From Hydnum rufescens UP504 (Eukaryota > Basidiomycota > Agaricomycetes > Cantharellales > Hydnaceae), in the NCBI GenBank assembly GCA_014904985.1, contig MU129062.1:62001-126000 (forward strand): DNA of 64,000 nucleotides. Reading direction: 5' to 3'. Below, one piece after another: positions 21,885-32,066 of the stretch. Numbering within the stretch: position 1 is the first letter of the stretch; every line of letters starts with the position of its first letter. Made by a program: the position numbers and the translations under genes. The notes under the pieces are model-generated. The model had not been told where the DNA came from. It did not search any database and saw only the letters and a program-made list of their open reading frames with translations.

Positions 21885-23981
21885 ATGACCAAGTTAATGG
21901 ATCAGGCTCCAAAGTTTCACAAGTTCGGCTGTTCCACTAGTCTGCACCAAAATTCCGACGGGGTGTCCCCGAACGCTGGATGTTTAATCCTGGTCCCATT
22001 TACACAAATTCCCTCAGTGTCAGCCCCACCCCAATGACCATGTCGAACTCAACGAACTGTTTCAGACTGGTCTGCGAATTCGTACTCTTACCGCCCTTCT
22101 CTCGGGTCTTCGCCGACAAGTAAAACAACCGGGGTCGTCTGCGGGTCGTCATGTCTCCTCGACGCTGGATGCTTGTAGTCACTTCGCCACTCTACTGACA
22201 CGTGGTCCCGAGGACTCCATAGCAGTAGCTGCCAAATTGACTTCCGAGACGACCCAGCTTACTGTATCGGCGTCCGTTGGCGAGACAGACAGCCCCCCTG
22301 ACGAACCACATACCACTGAAGCGATTGCCACACGAAATCCCGTCTCCCACTCCATCGATGTCTTTCAAATCCAAGTCATTCAGCCGAGTGGAACCAGTTT
22401 GGCAACACTCGCACAGCGGTAGGCTCTTAGCGTATCTGCAATCCACTTTTGGCTTTAATTGCCTCTTTTTTCAGTGATGACCCTGTTCAGGATGACAATG
22501 GACTTGTTGAATATGCCCAAGATCTCCTGGCTGCCATCCGAGATCTTCGCACCTCCCGGGCACCCAATTTCCATCCATTCCGTCAGTTCGTCGTGAGTTC
22601 CTGCTTGGCCGAAATTGGGCAGCGCCTGGCTTCGGATCAGCACATAGTCTCCCGACCTCTTGATAAAATCCTGTACGACTGGATGCCCCTACCCAATGAG
22701 ACATTTACGCCCAAACAGATACCGGTGGCAAGTGCCCTCGTTCCACTTCTTGATCGCCTGGGTGCCCCAGTCTCCGATGACTGTTGTCAATGGAGTCCCA
22801 CAACCGCCCCCGTCTGGATCAAACTCCTTGCAATAATGATAAACGTTGCCAAAACTGCCGTTGGCAAATGTCGTGTTTGCTCCCCCAATGATACTGGCCG
22901 AGGCTCTCGCATGAGGATTGATGCTAATGAGGTTACTCGTGCCGATGGGGCTCTATGGCTATTGCTGGTCATAGTATCTTTCCCTCTTTGGAATGTATTC
23001 AATTTGGATTCAATGCGTAACAAGCTTTCCCAATATGCTTTGGAATCAGAATCACCTTTGGCTCCAGGTATGCCAAATGATTTCAACTTTCACTGGGTGG
23101 CTTTCATAGTAGCCGTGATGTAGATGTTGTGGACGATGCAGAACTTCCCCAGGAGACTATTTCAGCGTCAGTTCTACGTTATCTAGACAATATCGTGGCC
23201 TGGCATCGTGCTGCCCAATATGTCTATTCTGGCATGCAAAAACATATGGGTGAAATCTCGCTCACCATTGTCCGTACTCCTGCACCTCTTTCCTATCGTG
23301 CCTGTGCGCCCTCGGAGCCCATTGTTGCAGGAGCAATGGACAAGGCATTTCATAGTTTGGACATCGAAGACTCCGAACGTGCCTCGTTGGTTCAAATGGT
23401 CCGTGATAAGGTTCCGGGTAGAACATATTTTTCGGGGACAGTGCACTGTGAGGTGTCCCTGATGGGACTTATTGCATCTTCCACCGTCGATGTGGGATCG
23501 CTTCCAGATTACCTCCCCCAAGCAACAGTCCAAAGTACATTCAAGGTTGTGTTATCTCCATTCCTGGGACTGTTCACCTTTTGATCAAGGTATCTCCATG
23601 TAGGGACTTATGACGGAGCGGGGAATCGCTACAATTGGTGTCAGGAAGAAGTGCTGCTGGTGCTGTGTGTGGCTCGCCAAACGTCTGCACAGTTTGCACC
23701 CAGAGATCAAATTCGATCTCCCACCATCAGATGGGCAAATTCATCCTTGGACTTTGCCGCCGGTTGGCATTTCTATAGATGATGCACTAGCTCTAGAGTC
23801 TGAACTAGGGGAGATCTGGGATCGAGCTGTGCGCAAGCTTGTGGAGGACGGGCGCGTCTCCAAACTGCGCAGCCACATGAGTTCGCCGTCAGGCTCCGTC
23901 CCTGCAACCCCTGACCCTGAATTTCCTCCCAAACTGGAGGAACCCCTTGTTGCAGCCATCTTGGAGACCTCTGGGAGATGA
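21885..23981 (+). CDS. OTT_1508-like zinc-dependent deaminase family protein
   Basis: A fungal member of the OTT_1508-like branch of the cytidine/nucleic-acid deaminase superfamily. The two zinc-site motifs are visible: HxE in the segment VHCEVSLMGL (about 23440-23470), and the paired cysteines in KKCCWCCVWLA (about 23645-23680), separated by one intron. The conserved glycine-rich lead-in TERGIATIGV precedes the cysteines. The N-terminal part is helical, with no other domain I recognise. Introns: about 22421-22476, 23069-23122 and 23545-23601. The frame upstream of 22050 has no ATG, so I take the start at 21885. This needs a one-base change near 21990, so the first 35-40 residues are uncertain. 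No function is established for fungal members that I can name; substrate and location are unknown. Confidence 0.75.
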
Positions 23982-24539
23982 GTCAGAGTCTCACTAGTCT
24001 CTATTCCTAGAATAAACTGTATGTGTTGAAGTTGCACTGGGGTAGTACATGCTCTTGAGGACACTTATTTATTCACCATGATAAAGAGATGTAACAATGG
24101 GAAGACTTTGTATAACTAAGTACTCTGCCAACACCCCACTCTTCTGGCCTGCTCTAGGGCCACTCCCTTTTAACAGCATAGGCACTACATGTAAATCCCC
24201 CACTGAGTTTGTACCTCTGCACTCAGTTCTCTGCAGGGTTCTTTGTTCCACAACCCCTGGTGTAAACATCTAGTTAGATATAATAAGGCAATGCTCATTA
24301 TATCTAATATGATGTGGAAAAGTGGCTGACCAGCTTGGGTTAGTCTCATTTGGAAGGCAAGCAGTGGGAAAAAAATTTTCTGAAATGCAGCAGAGATTCT
24401 CTGGGCTTTCCAAGGCCTTTGTTACCTCCCAATTTTTGGCATAACACATAACAAAATTTTTTCTTCAGTGTTAGATGTAACAGCATCAAATAACACTAAA
24501 ATCCCTTTCATACATTTCGCGTGGGTACAGTAGTTATAT
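23982..24539. other. AT-rich non-coding stretch, possible mobile-element debris
   Basis: Lower in G+C than its neighbours. The ninemer GATGTAACA occurs near 24087 and again near 24475, roughly 390 bp apart, and a perfect inverted repeat lies at 24274-24307. This could be a worn solo LTR or MITE, but I see no target-site duplication, terminal TG..CA pair or protein. It is also where the deaminase transcript should end. Confidence 0.3.
24274..24307. repeat. Perfect 11-bp inverted repeat (hairpin)
   Basis: The arms TTAGATATAAT (24274-24284) and ATTATATCTAA (24297-24307) are exact reverse complements around a 12-base loop. The arms are AT-rich and would form a stem-loop in single-stranded form. 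It may be a chance feature of AT-rich DNA or the core of a small inverted-repeat element. Confidence 0.6.
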
Positions 24540-24860
24540 GGGCACGGCGATAAACTTGAGTGTACACATGTTGAAAAGGCTCAAGCTTTTTTTCAAGCAT
24601 CTTGACTCAAAGGATCAATGTCTGAGCAGTCATATTTATCCCAAGATCCACCATCCTGAGGTGTACATCCTAGAGGGTGGATATTTTTGGTACTCTGGTT
24701 GTTGTCATCCTGTCTCTCATTTCTTTCGGTTTTCTTGCCAGACTTGCGTTGACTGTTTATTTGCAGGAACATATCCCCAGTCGCTACGTCCGGATGGATG
24801 AGTCTACCTATCAACAGGTACAGGAAACGGACCTGAATGACTTCTGTCGGTGGAAGATGA
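24540..24860 (+). pseudogene. CDC25 (M-phase inducer phosphatase) remnant
   Basis: The segment FKHLDSKDQCLSSHIYPKIHHPEVYILEGGY (given here only to locate the match; 24590-24690) matches the second half of the CDC25 rhodanese-fold catalytic domain. In family members this part follows the HCxxSxxR loop and reads YPKIHYPEVYILEGGY. About 100 bases later, after an intron-like gap, SRYVRMDESTYQQVQETDL matches the next conserved block (YVRMDD...DL..F). Just upstream, a different frame reads ECTHVEKAQAFF where the catalytic loop should be, so the active site is not preserved. The N-terminal half of the domain and the regulatory region are absent. I take it as a dead fragment; a functional CDC25 is expected elsewhere. 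Confidence 0.7.
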
Positions 24861-25434
24861 CGTGCCCCTTTATGCATGGAGAGCAGCGCACTGGTCCCGC
24901 TGTAATCTCCAGAAAGTGCCAATGGAAGGCATGCAACTGGTGAACATGGACACAGGTGCGAACGGCCAAGGCGGGCTATGTTTTGCACAGGGGAGCAGTA
25001 TTTGGAAGACCTGGGAGAGAATGTGCCTTGAATGGCATTTCTGGTTGATTATCCACGTTGCAAGAGGATGGAATTCGAGCACCACAAAGAATGGAAAATA
25101 GGATCAGTTGAAGCAAATGAGTCGCTTACGACAATTCAGTAACCCAAGTGGGGCATACGACGAATCTGAAATCCAATCATGTGCAGTGTTCGGTCGGCCA
25201 CGGATACGATAGGGACCCTCTTTGGCGAGACTGCTCAGGCGATGCGAATTTTGAGAATGGAGCCGGGGTTCATTGTCTGATCGTCAGCAAGTATTGCAAA
25301 GTCTATTGGCTCAGCTGTACAGAGTCGCATGCCGTGACACTGGAAAGACAAAGAAGAGCACCATTTGCAAGTCTTGGAAGGGTTCTGGAAGAACTATGAG
25401 CAAATACATACATCCACATCTGCCATCCGCAATC
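24861..25434. other. Non-coding stretch between the CDC25 remnant and CCT3
   Basis: Short open frames only, none recognisable. The first 100 bases may still derive from the CDC25 C-terminus. The right-hand end is the CCT3 promoter. Confidence 0.4.
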
Positions 25435-25554
25435 AGCCTTCGCGGCAATTCCCGTAACTCTTCTCGTCCAAAAAGTAGTCCACCATGAACGGGCAGACAC
25501 CTGTCTTCGTAATGAGTAAATATTTGGCACTCAATGTTGTCCGAACCATGAGAA
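25435..25554 (+). repeat. CCT3 5' end, source copy of the duplication
   Basis: Promoter-proximal DNA, the start codon and the first part of intron 1 of CCT3. It is partly repeated at 21751-21867. This copy keeps the splice donor after codon 8 (CTTC then GTAATG), which identifies it as the functional original. Confidence 0.85.
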
Positions 25555-27625
25555 CTCACCGCGATATTCTTGTAGACACTGGCCCAGAGCGGCAGTCTGG
25601 GCGAAAAGCGCAGACGTCAAATATTCAAGCTGCAAAGGTGCTGCAAATCGCGTCGTGTTTAAGATGGTGTTTTTCCCCATTCATTTGGTATAAAGATTGT
25701 AGCAGATGTGATCAGAACGTGTCTAGGGCCAAAAGCCATGCTTAAAATGATCTTGGATCCAATGGGCGGTATTTTGTGAGTGCTGAACCCGTACATTATA
25801 TCTCCTTTCAAACGAGTCATTGACGCGCTGAATATTATTGAGACTAACTAATGACGGTAATGCAATCCTCCGTGAAATCGATGTGGCCCATCCTGCTGCA
25901 AAAAACATGATCGACCTCAGTCGGACCCAAGATGAGGAAGTTGGCGACGGCACCACCAGTGTTATCATCCTCGCAGGCGAAATCCTGGGACAATCCCTCC
26001 CTCTTCTTGAGCGAAGTATCCACCCCGTCGTCATTATCTCTGCCTTCAATAAAGCCTTAAAAGAGGCTCTCGAGATCGTGAATCGGGTCTCTATCCCTAT
26101 CGACACCAATAACGAGCAGGAAATGCTCGCGCTTATCAAGACGTCTGTAGGGACCAAATTCGTTGTGCGCTGGTCCGATCTCATGTGCAAACTGGCATTA
26201 CAAGCCGTGCAAACTGTTATGCGCGATGAGGACGGCATTAAAACTGTGGACATCAAGCGCTATGCCCGAGTAGAGAAGGTCCCTGGTGGCGAGATCGAGC
26301 AAAGCACAGTACTCAATGGTGTCATGCTCAACAAAGATGTCACTCATCCTGCTATGCGACGACGGATCGCCAACCCTCGTGTTATCCTCCTTGATTGCCC
26401 TTTGGAATACAAGAAAGGGGAAAGCCAAACGAACATGGAGTTGTCCAAGGAGGAAGACTGGGCCGCGCGCAGGAGATCGAGGAAGAACAGGTTGTACTCA
26501 TGGTCAACCACATCAACGCTTTCAAGCCGGATCTCGTCGTCACGGAGAAGGGCGTATCCGGTGCGTCCTGTCCTTTCTTCAAGTACAAGCTTGGGTGTGG
26601 TTTCTCACCGTTCTCCCAGACTTGGCACAACATTACTTGCAGAAAGCTGGTGTTTCTGTATTGCGGCGAGTTCGCAAGTCCGATAACAATCGAGTCGCTC
26701 GTGCCGTCGGTGCTACTATCGTGAATCGCGTCGAAGATCTACGAGAATCTGATGTCGGGACGGGATGTGGTCTATTCCACGTTGACAAGCTTGGGGACGA
26801 GTGGGTGATTCTTCGGCATCGAAATAAACAAGGATAATTCTGACCCGATGTGCAGCTACTTTGCATTTCTGACAGAGTGCAAGAATCCTAGGGCATGTAC
26901 GATCCTCCTGCGGGGGCCTTCAAAGGATATTCTCAACGAAATAGACCGGAATCTTGCCGACGCCATGTCCGTCGCGCGCAATGTGATCTTCAACCCGCGT
27001 CTGCACCAGGTGGCGGCGCAACGGAGATGGCCGTGAGTGTTGGCCTGACTGCGAAGGCGCGAACGATAGAGGGCGTGGAAGCGTGGGCGGTGAGGGCTGT
27101 AGCGGATTCCATGGAAGTTATCCCGCGCACACTGATTCAAAATGCTGGAGGCAATGCAATTCGTGCTCTGACCGAGTTGCGGGTATGTTTATTCAAGCCT
27201 TACTCTTGGATCTCTTGCGTGTCCGTGTCGGAATTTTGATCGTGGATTCTTGGATATAGGCCAAGCATGCCGTCGGAGAGCATACGTGGGGAATCAATGG
27301 TGATACCGGCAAAATCGTCGATATGAAGTCGTATGGTCTGTTTGAATCCGCCAGCGTAAAGGTCTTGCCTGTCTCTCCCCCCCCCTCCCACTCCAAGTTG
27401 TTGTTGACACGGTTTGCGTACAGATTCAGACCCTTAAGACTGCTATCGAGGTAAGTAGAGAAAGCACACAATTTAAGCCCTGTAAACTAATTATATGATC
27501 TTCCTATCCAGGCTGCCCGTGTTCTTCTTCGCGTCGACGATGTCGTACAAGCCCGACGACAAGATAAGGAGGCACAAGGAAATGCTGGGCCCCCTCCGGA
27601 GGAATTACAGGGTATGGAAGGGTAA
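25485..27625 (+). CDS. CCT3: CCT3, gamma subunit of the TRiC/CCT chaperonin
   Basis: One of eight subunits of the cytosolic chaperonin that folds actin, tubulin and other proteins using ATP. Matching segments in order: MNGQTPVF (exon 1), SGRKAQTSNIQAAK, VADVIRTCLGPKAMLKMILDP, LTNDGNAILREIDVAHPAAK, DEEVGDGTTSVIILAGE (nucleotide site), YARVEKVPGGEIE, LEYKKGESQTNMELSKEEDW, DLAQHYLQKAG, VRKSDNNRVARAVGATIV, CTILLRGPSKDILNEIDRNL, the GGGATEMAV loop, EVIPRTLIQNAGGNAIRAL, KHAVGEHTWGINGDTG, and a short tail. About seven introns are required. Frame breaks at about 26465 (a GC-rich repeat) and 27003 each need one base to restore the family sequence. With no residue losses in the conserved blocks, I infer sequence error, not decay. 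Confidence 0.93.
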
Positions 27626-28084
27626 ATTTCGGAAAAGGGAAAGGAGACATCCTTACTTGTCGTAAATTCAACATAATTACACTGCGTTTGATTAATGTCT
27701 TGTCTTAAACGTCCACTGGAAGCGAGGTCGTGGTAAATCCTGACTGATGGTGGACAACATTGGATTGATATCCAGACTGCTACGAAACGTCACAAACCAG
27801 TAATACCAGGCAAAACGCGAAACAGCATAACGGGTCGGCGAAGAGATAAGAGTACAGCAAAGAGGATAAGAGTATATGAAAATGGGAGATGAGAGAGGCG
27901 CAGATGTGCAAGTTTAGTATATGGAGATGGCGTTGGTATAAGTGACGTGACAGTGAGACCGAAATTTGGAAAGATAGTGCTTGCGAGTTATAACGTAGAT
28001 TACATGTAGATTTGGACAGGAATCATCTGCACCCAATTCGACACTATCTTCAATACACGGGTTCCAAACCAAGCGAATCATGAA
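27626..28084. other. Convergent 3' flanks of CCT3 and the SAP/F-box gene
   Basis: No coding sequence is seen. Purine-rich in the middle (about 27830-27900). Two genes end here facing each other, so it should hold both polyadenylation regions. Confidence 0.45.
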
Positions 28085-29472
28085 CTAAGGAACGTACCGT
28101 AAGGTTTTGAGCTGCATCCACTCTGCGTTATTGGCCTCGAAATTGACACCAAGTTTTTTCCACCATTCTCTCGCTTCGTTCCCCGCGCGGATCGCGTCCT
28201 CAAGGGCTTCTTCGATTTCGCATATCCGATAATGCACCGGAAGCTCGCTATCGTACCACCATTGAAGGACTTCAGGCCGATTGTGCCTTGTAGCCCCCAG
28301 AAGTACATCTTCATTGAACTGTATAACCGAGTCGAAAAAAAAAAATAGGTAACACAAAGAGGAGAAGACGCACCATCATCTGATAACCACTATTGTGCCA
28401 CCATGAGAGAACATTGACTCGGCCCGCGCGACTGGCATGTTCCAACGTGCCGTTATCATACTTGACCTCGATTCCCGAACGCAACCACCACTCAAGGACA
28501 TGGACGTGACCTGACTTGGACGCCAAGTCCATCACTCGCCCAACTTTGAGAGGTAGACCACTTTGTTTCCACCAGGACAAGACATGCAAATGGCCGCGTG
28601 CACTCGCATTCTCAAGAGCAGCCTCCGTGTATTGCAACGGTAGACCGTTGGCTGTATTTGAGCGCCACCATTCGAGTACTTCGATCTGTCCATGCCTGCA
28701 CGCTTCGTCGAGACAATCATCGCCATAGTCCTTGGGGATGTCCTCTTGGGCACGCCACCAGCTCAGGACATCGATACGACCCGAGCAAGACGCGCGAAGA
28801 GGAATGAGCCGCGAGTTCGTGCCGCCGTACAGGCGGTCAAATGTGTGTGGATCGTGGGTACGAAGGTAGTCTAGAATACGGATATATCCTAGACGGACGA
28901 TGGCATTGGCACCCACCACAGTAAGGCATGGGGGTGCAGATGAAGAAGAGGGCGACAGATCCAGTTTCCCAGAAAGAGCAGTTTCATCGGCCGGCGTAGC
29001 ACGAGCCCATTCTTTTGGCCGTTTCAGGGAGGTGACAGTACCTACTGCTTTTGCGAGTTCCCAATCCCCAACGTGGTCCATGATTTCGGCAAGAATCTCT
29101 GCTGGGAGAGTGGGAATTCGAGAGGAGCAGTGAGGGATGTCTGGTGGTGGAAGATGGTCAGGAGCGAGTTCGATTGTCGACGGGAATGAATGGATGCCAG
29201 GAGATAAGGAATATGTGTCGAGATCATGCTTCGCGAGCCGATGGGCGAGATCAATAGATGATCCATCCACAGGAAGATGTCGAATAGAAAGAAATAAAAC
29301 AAGCTGGTCGCGGGTTAGGTTGGTGTAGGCGTCTACGATGCTGCTTTGGATGGATGTGAGTGGGGTCAGCTATTTTAAGAGAGAGGTAGTGAGCAGCGAG
29401 ATTAAGCGCCATCCAACGTGTTGAGCTTACGTCTGTGCTCGTCGTTGGCTGACCGCCGAGACTAGAGCTCAT
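28085..29472 (-). CDS. SAP-motif, F-box-like and ankyrin-like repeat protein
   Basis: Exon 1 (MSSSLGGQPTTSTD) starts at 29472. Exon 2 opens with a SAP-like helix pair (LTRDQLVLFLSIRHLPVDGSS, DLAHRLAKHDL), then an F-box-like segment (RIPTLPAEILAEIMDHVGDW). After it come six or so repeats of about 33 residues, each with a core such as VLSWWRAQ, VLEWWRSN, VLSWWKQSG, VLEWWLRSG, VLSWWHNSG and VLQWWYDSE. These are ankyrin-like repeats of the kind found in expanded fungal families. An intron near 28315-28375 splits the last repeats, and the stop is at 28085-28087. The likely role is substrate recognition for ubiquitination, with the SAP motif suggesting a nucleic-acid or nuclear link; both are inference. 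All exons are open, with no frame break needed. Confidence 0.8.
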
Positions 29473-29571
29473 TTTTGGGCGGAGGAGAGGCATCCGCTAT
29501 AGACGGCACTTACCGAAGCCGCCGATTTATTGAATAAGCTATACATCCCCCAATCGAGCTCTCACCCGCTC
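29473..29571. promoter_or_regulatory. 99-bp bidirectional promoter
   Basis: The start codons of the SAP/F-box gene (minus, 29472) and NMNAT (plus, 29572) are only 99 bp apart, so both 5' untranslated regions and core promoters lie within this space. No TATA box is obvious. A C/T-rich stretch precedes the NMNAT ATG. Confidence 0.65.
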
Positions 29572-30602
29572 ATGGCCTCCTCTTCCTCCACTCCGGAGAC
29601 GGGCTACTCGTTCCCTATCCATCGCCTCTCCCATCTCAATGATCCCGAAAAGATCCCCATCGTCCTCGTTGCTTGTGGCAGCTTCTCCCCAATCACCTAT
29701 GCCCATTTACGAATGTTCGAAATGGCCCAGGACTTCTGTCGCCAGAATACAGACTTCGAGGTCGTTGCAGGCTATCTCTCTCCGGTGGGAGATGAGTATA
29801 AGAAGGCGGGCCTACTGTCTGCCTCTCGGAGGTCTGTTTTCACCCCTGCCCTCGGCTAACTTCACGCTCCTTCTCATGGGAATGAGTCATCCTTTCTGAT
29901 TGACAGAGTAGAGATGTGCCGTCTGGCTTGCGACCAGGCGAGCTCATGGCTCATGGTGGATGACTGGGAAGCTTCAACGCCGGAGTATCAGCGCACCGCC
30001 ATCGTCTTGGATCACTTCGATCACGCAATAAACACCGTTCGCGGTGGTGTGTCAGACGAAGACGGTGGGGGCTCTCTTGGACGATATCAGGCATAACCCC
30101 GACTAATCCTGTTACAGGTACCATGCATCCCGTACGCGTGATGCTGCTCGCAGGTTCCGATCTCATACACACCATGTCGGAGCCCGGAGTTTGGTCTGCA
30201 CCAGACGTTTGTCCATTCATCCAGGCCTCGTGTCCAAATATTGATTCCTCCTTTGCATCTTCTCCCTGCTATAGCTGGAACACATCCTGGGAGGATATGG
30301 TACGTTTATAGTAGAGCGTGCAGGATCGGACGTCGACGAAGCGCTAGAATCTCCTCTCCGCCTGGCGCGTGAACATCTTCGTGATTAGACAATTGATCCA
30401 CAATGACGTCTCTTCAACCAAAATCCGCCTCTTCCTCCGCCGTGGCATGAGCGTGCACTATCTCCTACCTGACAGTGTCATTCGCTACATCAAGGATAAT
30501 CGGCTGTACGTTGACGACAGCAACACTGGAGGAGCGGGCTCGGAGAAGTTGGACTCTAAGGGAGACACACGACCAACTGCCCCATGGGCGCCGGCCACTT
30601 GA
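29572..30602 (+). CDS. Nicotinamide/nicotinate mononucleotide adenylyltransferase
   Basis: Joins NMN or nicotinate mononucleotide to ATP to make NAD or its acid precursor, the last shared step of NAD synthesis. The N-terminus carries the nucleotidyltransferase signature GSFSPITYAHLRMFEMA, followed by YLSPVGDEYKKAGL. Downstream exons give RVEMCRLACDQASSWLMVDDWE, VRVMLLAGSDLIHTMSEPGVW, LEHILGGYGTFIVERAGSDV, and the ISSTKIR-like motif as NDVSSTKIRLFLRRGMSV with YLLPDSVIRYIKDN. Three introns of about 50-75 nt are placed at 29831-29907, 30046-30117 and about 30206-30273. One frame change is needed near 30366, in CGCCTGGCGCG. Length without the tail is normal for fungal NMA1/NMA2. Confidence 0.92.
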
Positions 30603-32066
30603 ACCAATTCCCCACATTAATCTCCGATCGCTCATTCTTTTTTTGGTACCTATACGAAATCTGTCCTGGGGGCGTACAATCCGACCTTGAGCCTCACCAG
30701 TCTTTCGTCCTTAGTCCAGGTAATCCGACCAGTCACCTACGCGCACTTCACCTGCGCGTTGTGCTTCGCGGTTCACCCTGTTTGTGTATCTTTTGCGTCG
30801 TCGGTAGTGTAGATGCATTCTCGTTGTATCATTTGGATTGATTGCGCAATTATGGTAGCGCTAGAGCAACAATTTGGATATAGCACCTAATCGGTCACAT
30901 TGTACAGCCTCAAGGGTCGCGTGTCACACGTCGTATCTGTCAAGAATACCAAAAAAGGGCCATCATGCCTAGTTAATGGGGAGCACGTCACTGAGGCTGG
31001 AAGCCCCTGAAGCCCCAGCTTCGTCACTTCAGAGCTTCGTCCAGGGTGGATTCCGATCCCCTGGGGCCGAACGGTTGGGCAAAGGGGCGAGTGGAAGCGA
31101 CATACGTATGGGCATAGTTATGGATGGCGCGCATAGGAACGTGGGATGTCAGGGAAAGGCGATGGTCCAATGAGCACCAAGCAAGCGACCCTCCTCAGTT
31201 CGCACTTTGTTCTACTTGGTTCTCTGCCTCTGCGTTCGACTGGTCCGAGTTTGTTCCATGGGTTATTGGCTACTGGTGCAACATGGATCCAAATGGTTGC
31301 CACATTGGGTGCATTTGCATTGCCAAATTGTACTTGTCTGCCGTTGATGTCGATATCAATGGTTATCATTCAAGGACAGTATGAACCCAGTCAATAGGTG
31401 GATCATGTGGAACAAGGGGCAACAGGTATATCAGGATCCATTTCGAAGATCGTTACGACTCGCCTGCAAGAGGAAAGCTCAATCCGGGGGCCAGACCCAA
31501 GGAATAGGGATGGGAAAAAAACACGATCAAGCTTCTGAAACTTGTGCTTCTATATGTCAGGCCACGTTCAGAGCACGTTCTAGGTCTCGTTCGTATGCTG
31601 GATGGAACTCCAGCTAGGACAGGCCACAATCACGGAAGAAAGAGGGGAGGGTGAGTTTTCATGACTCTTTCAGGATCGACGAAGATAAGGAAAATGTTCA
31701 TGCCAGCGCTGGGTCGCGAAGGTCAAATAAATGGAGAGGGTCCAGACCGTTTCTCTCCTCGATTGGGACGTCTGTACAATTTGACATGGGGCTCTGTAGA
31801 TCTATGTTTTTATTGACAATTGATAGATCCCATCGGTGTGAAGGAGATATCTTTTATCGCCCTAGACATTCGTCACCTTCATAGAGGATACAGATCTTGT
31901 GACGTTTGCACCTGAGCGCTTGGCCGTTATACATGCGGGTAACATTGACACTCTAAATATTCTGTGTTGAGCCAGCCAAGATCGATCGTCATAGTCCACT
32001 ATTTCTGTGCGCAGAACCGCGCTATGTCCACGCTGTACAGGACCGAGGGGATCTTTAAGACTCACC
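30603..32066. other. Long interval without a recognisable gene
   Basis: Several open frames of 60-85 codons occur on both strands, the best at 31118-31397 in two plus frames and one minus frame. None has residues I recognise, and their composition does not favour one frame. The interval holds the NMNAT terminator and the 3' flank of the minus-strand glycosidase. A small lineage-specific gene cannot be excluded. Confidence 0.4.

Noticed and set aside
25303..25559. Minus-strand frames resembling those at 21600-21824
   Set aside because: At first this looked like a repeated protein family. The similarity is antisense to the duplicated CCT3 promoter and first exon, so it is not a gene.
26458..27010. 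CCT3 as a pseudogene
   Set aside because: Only two single-base frame breaks, with every conserved block and the nucleotide-site motif intact; sequence error is the simpler reading.
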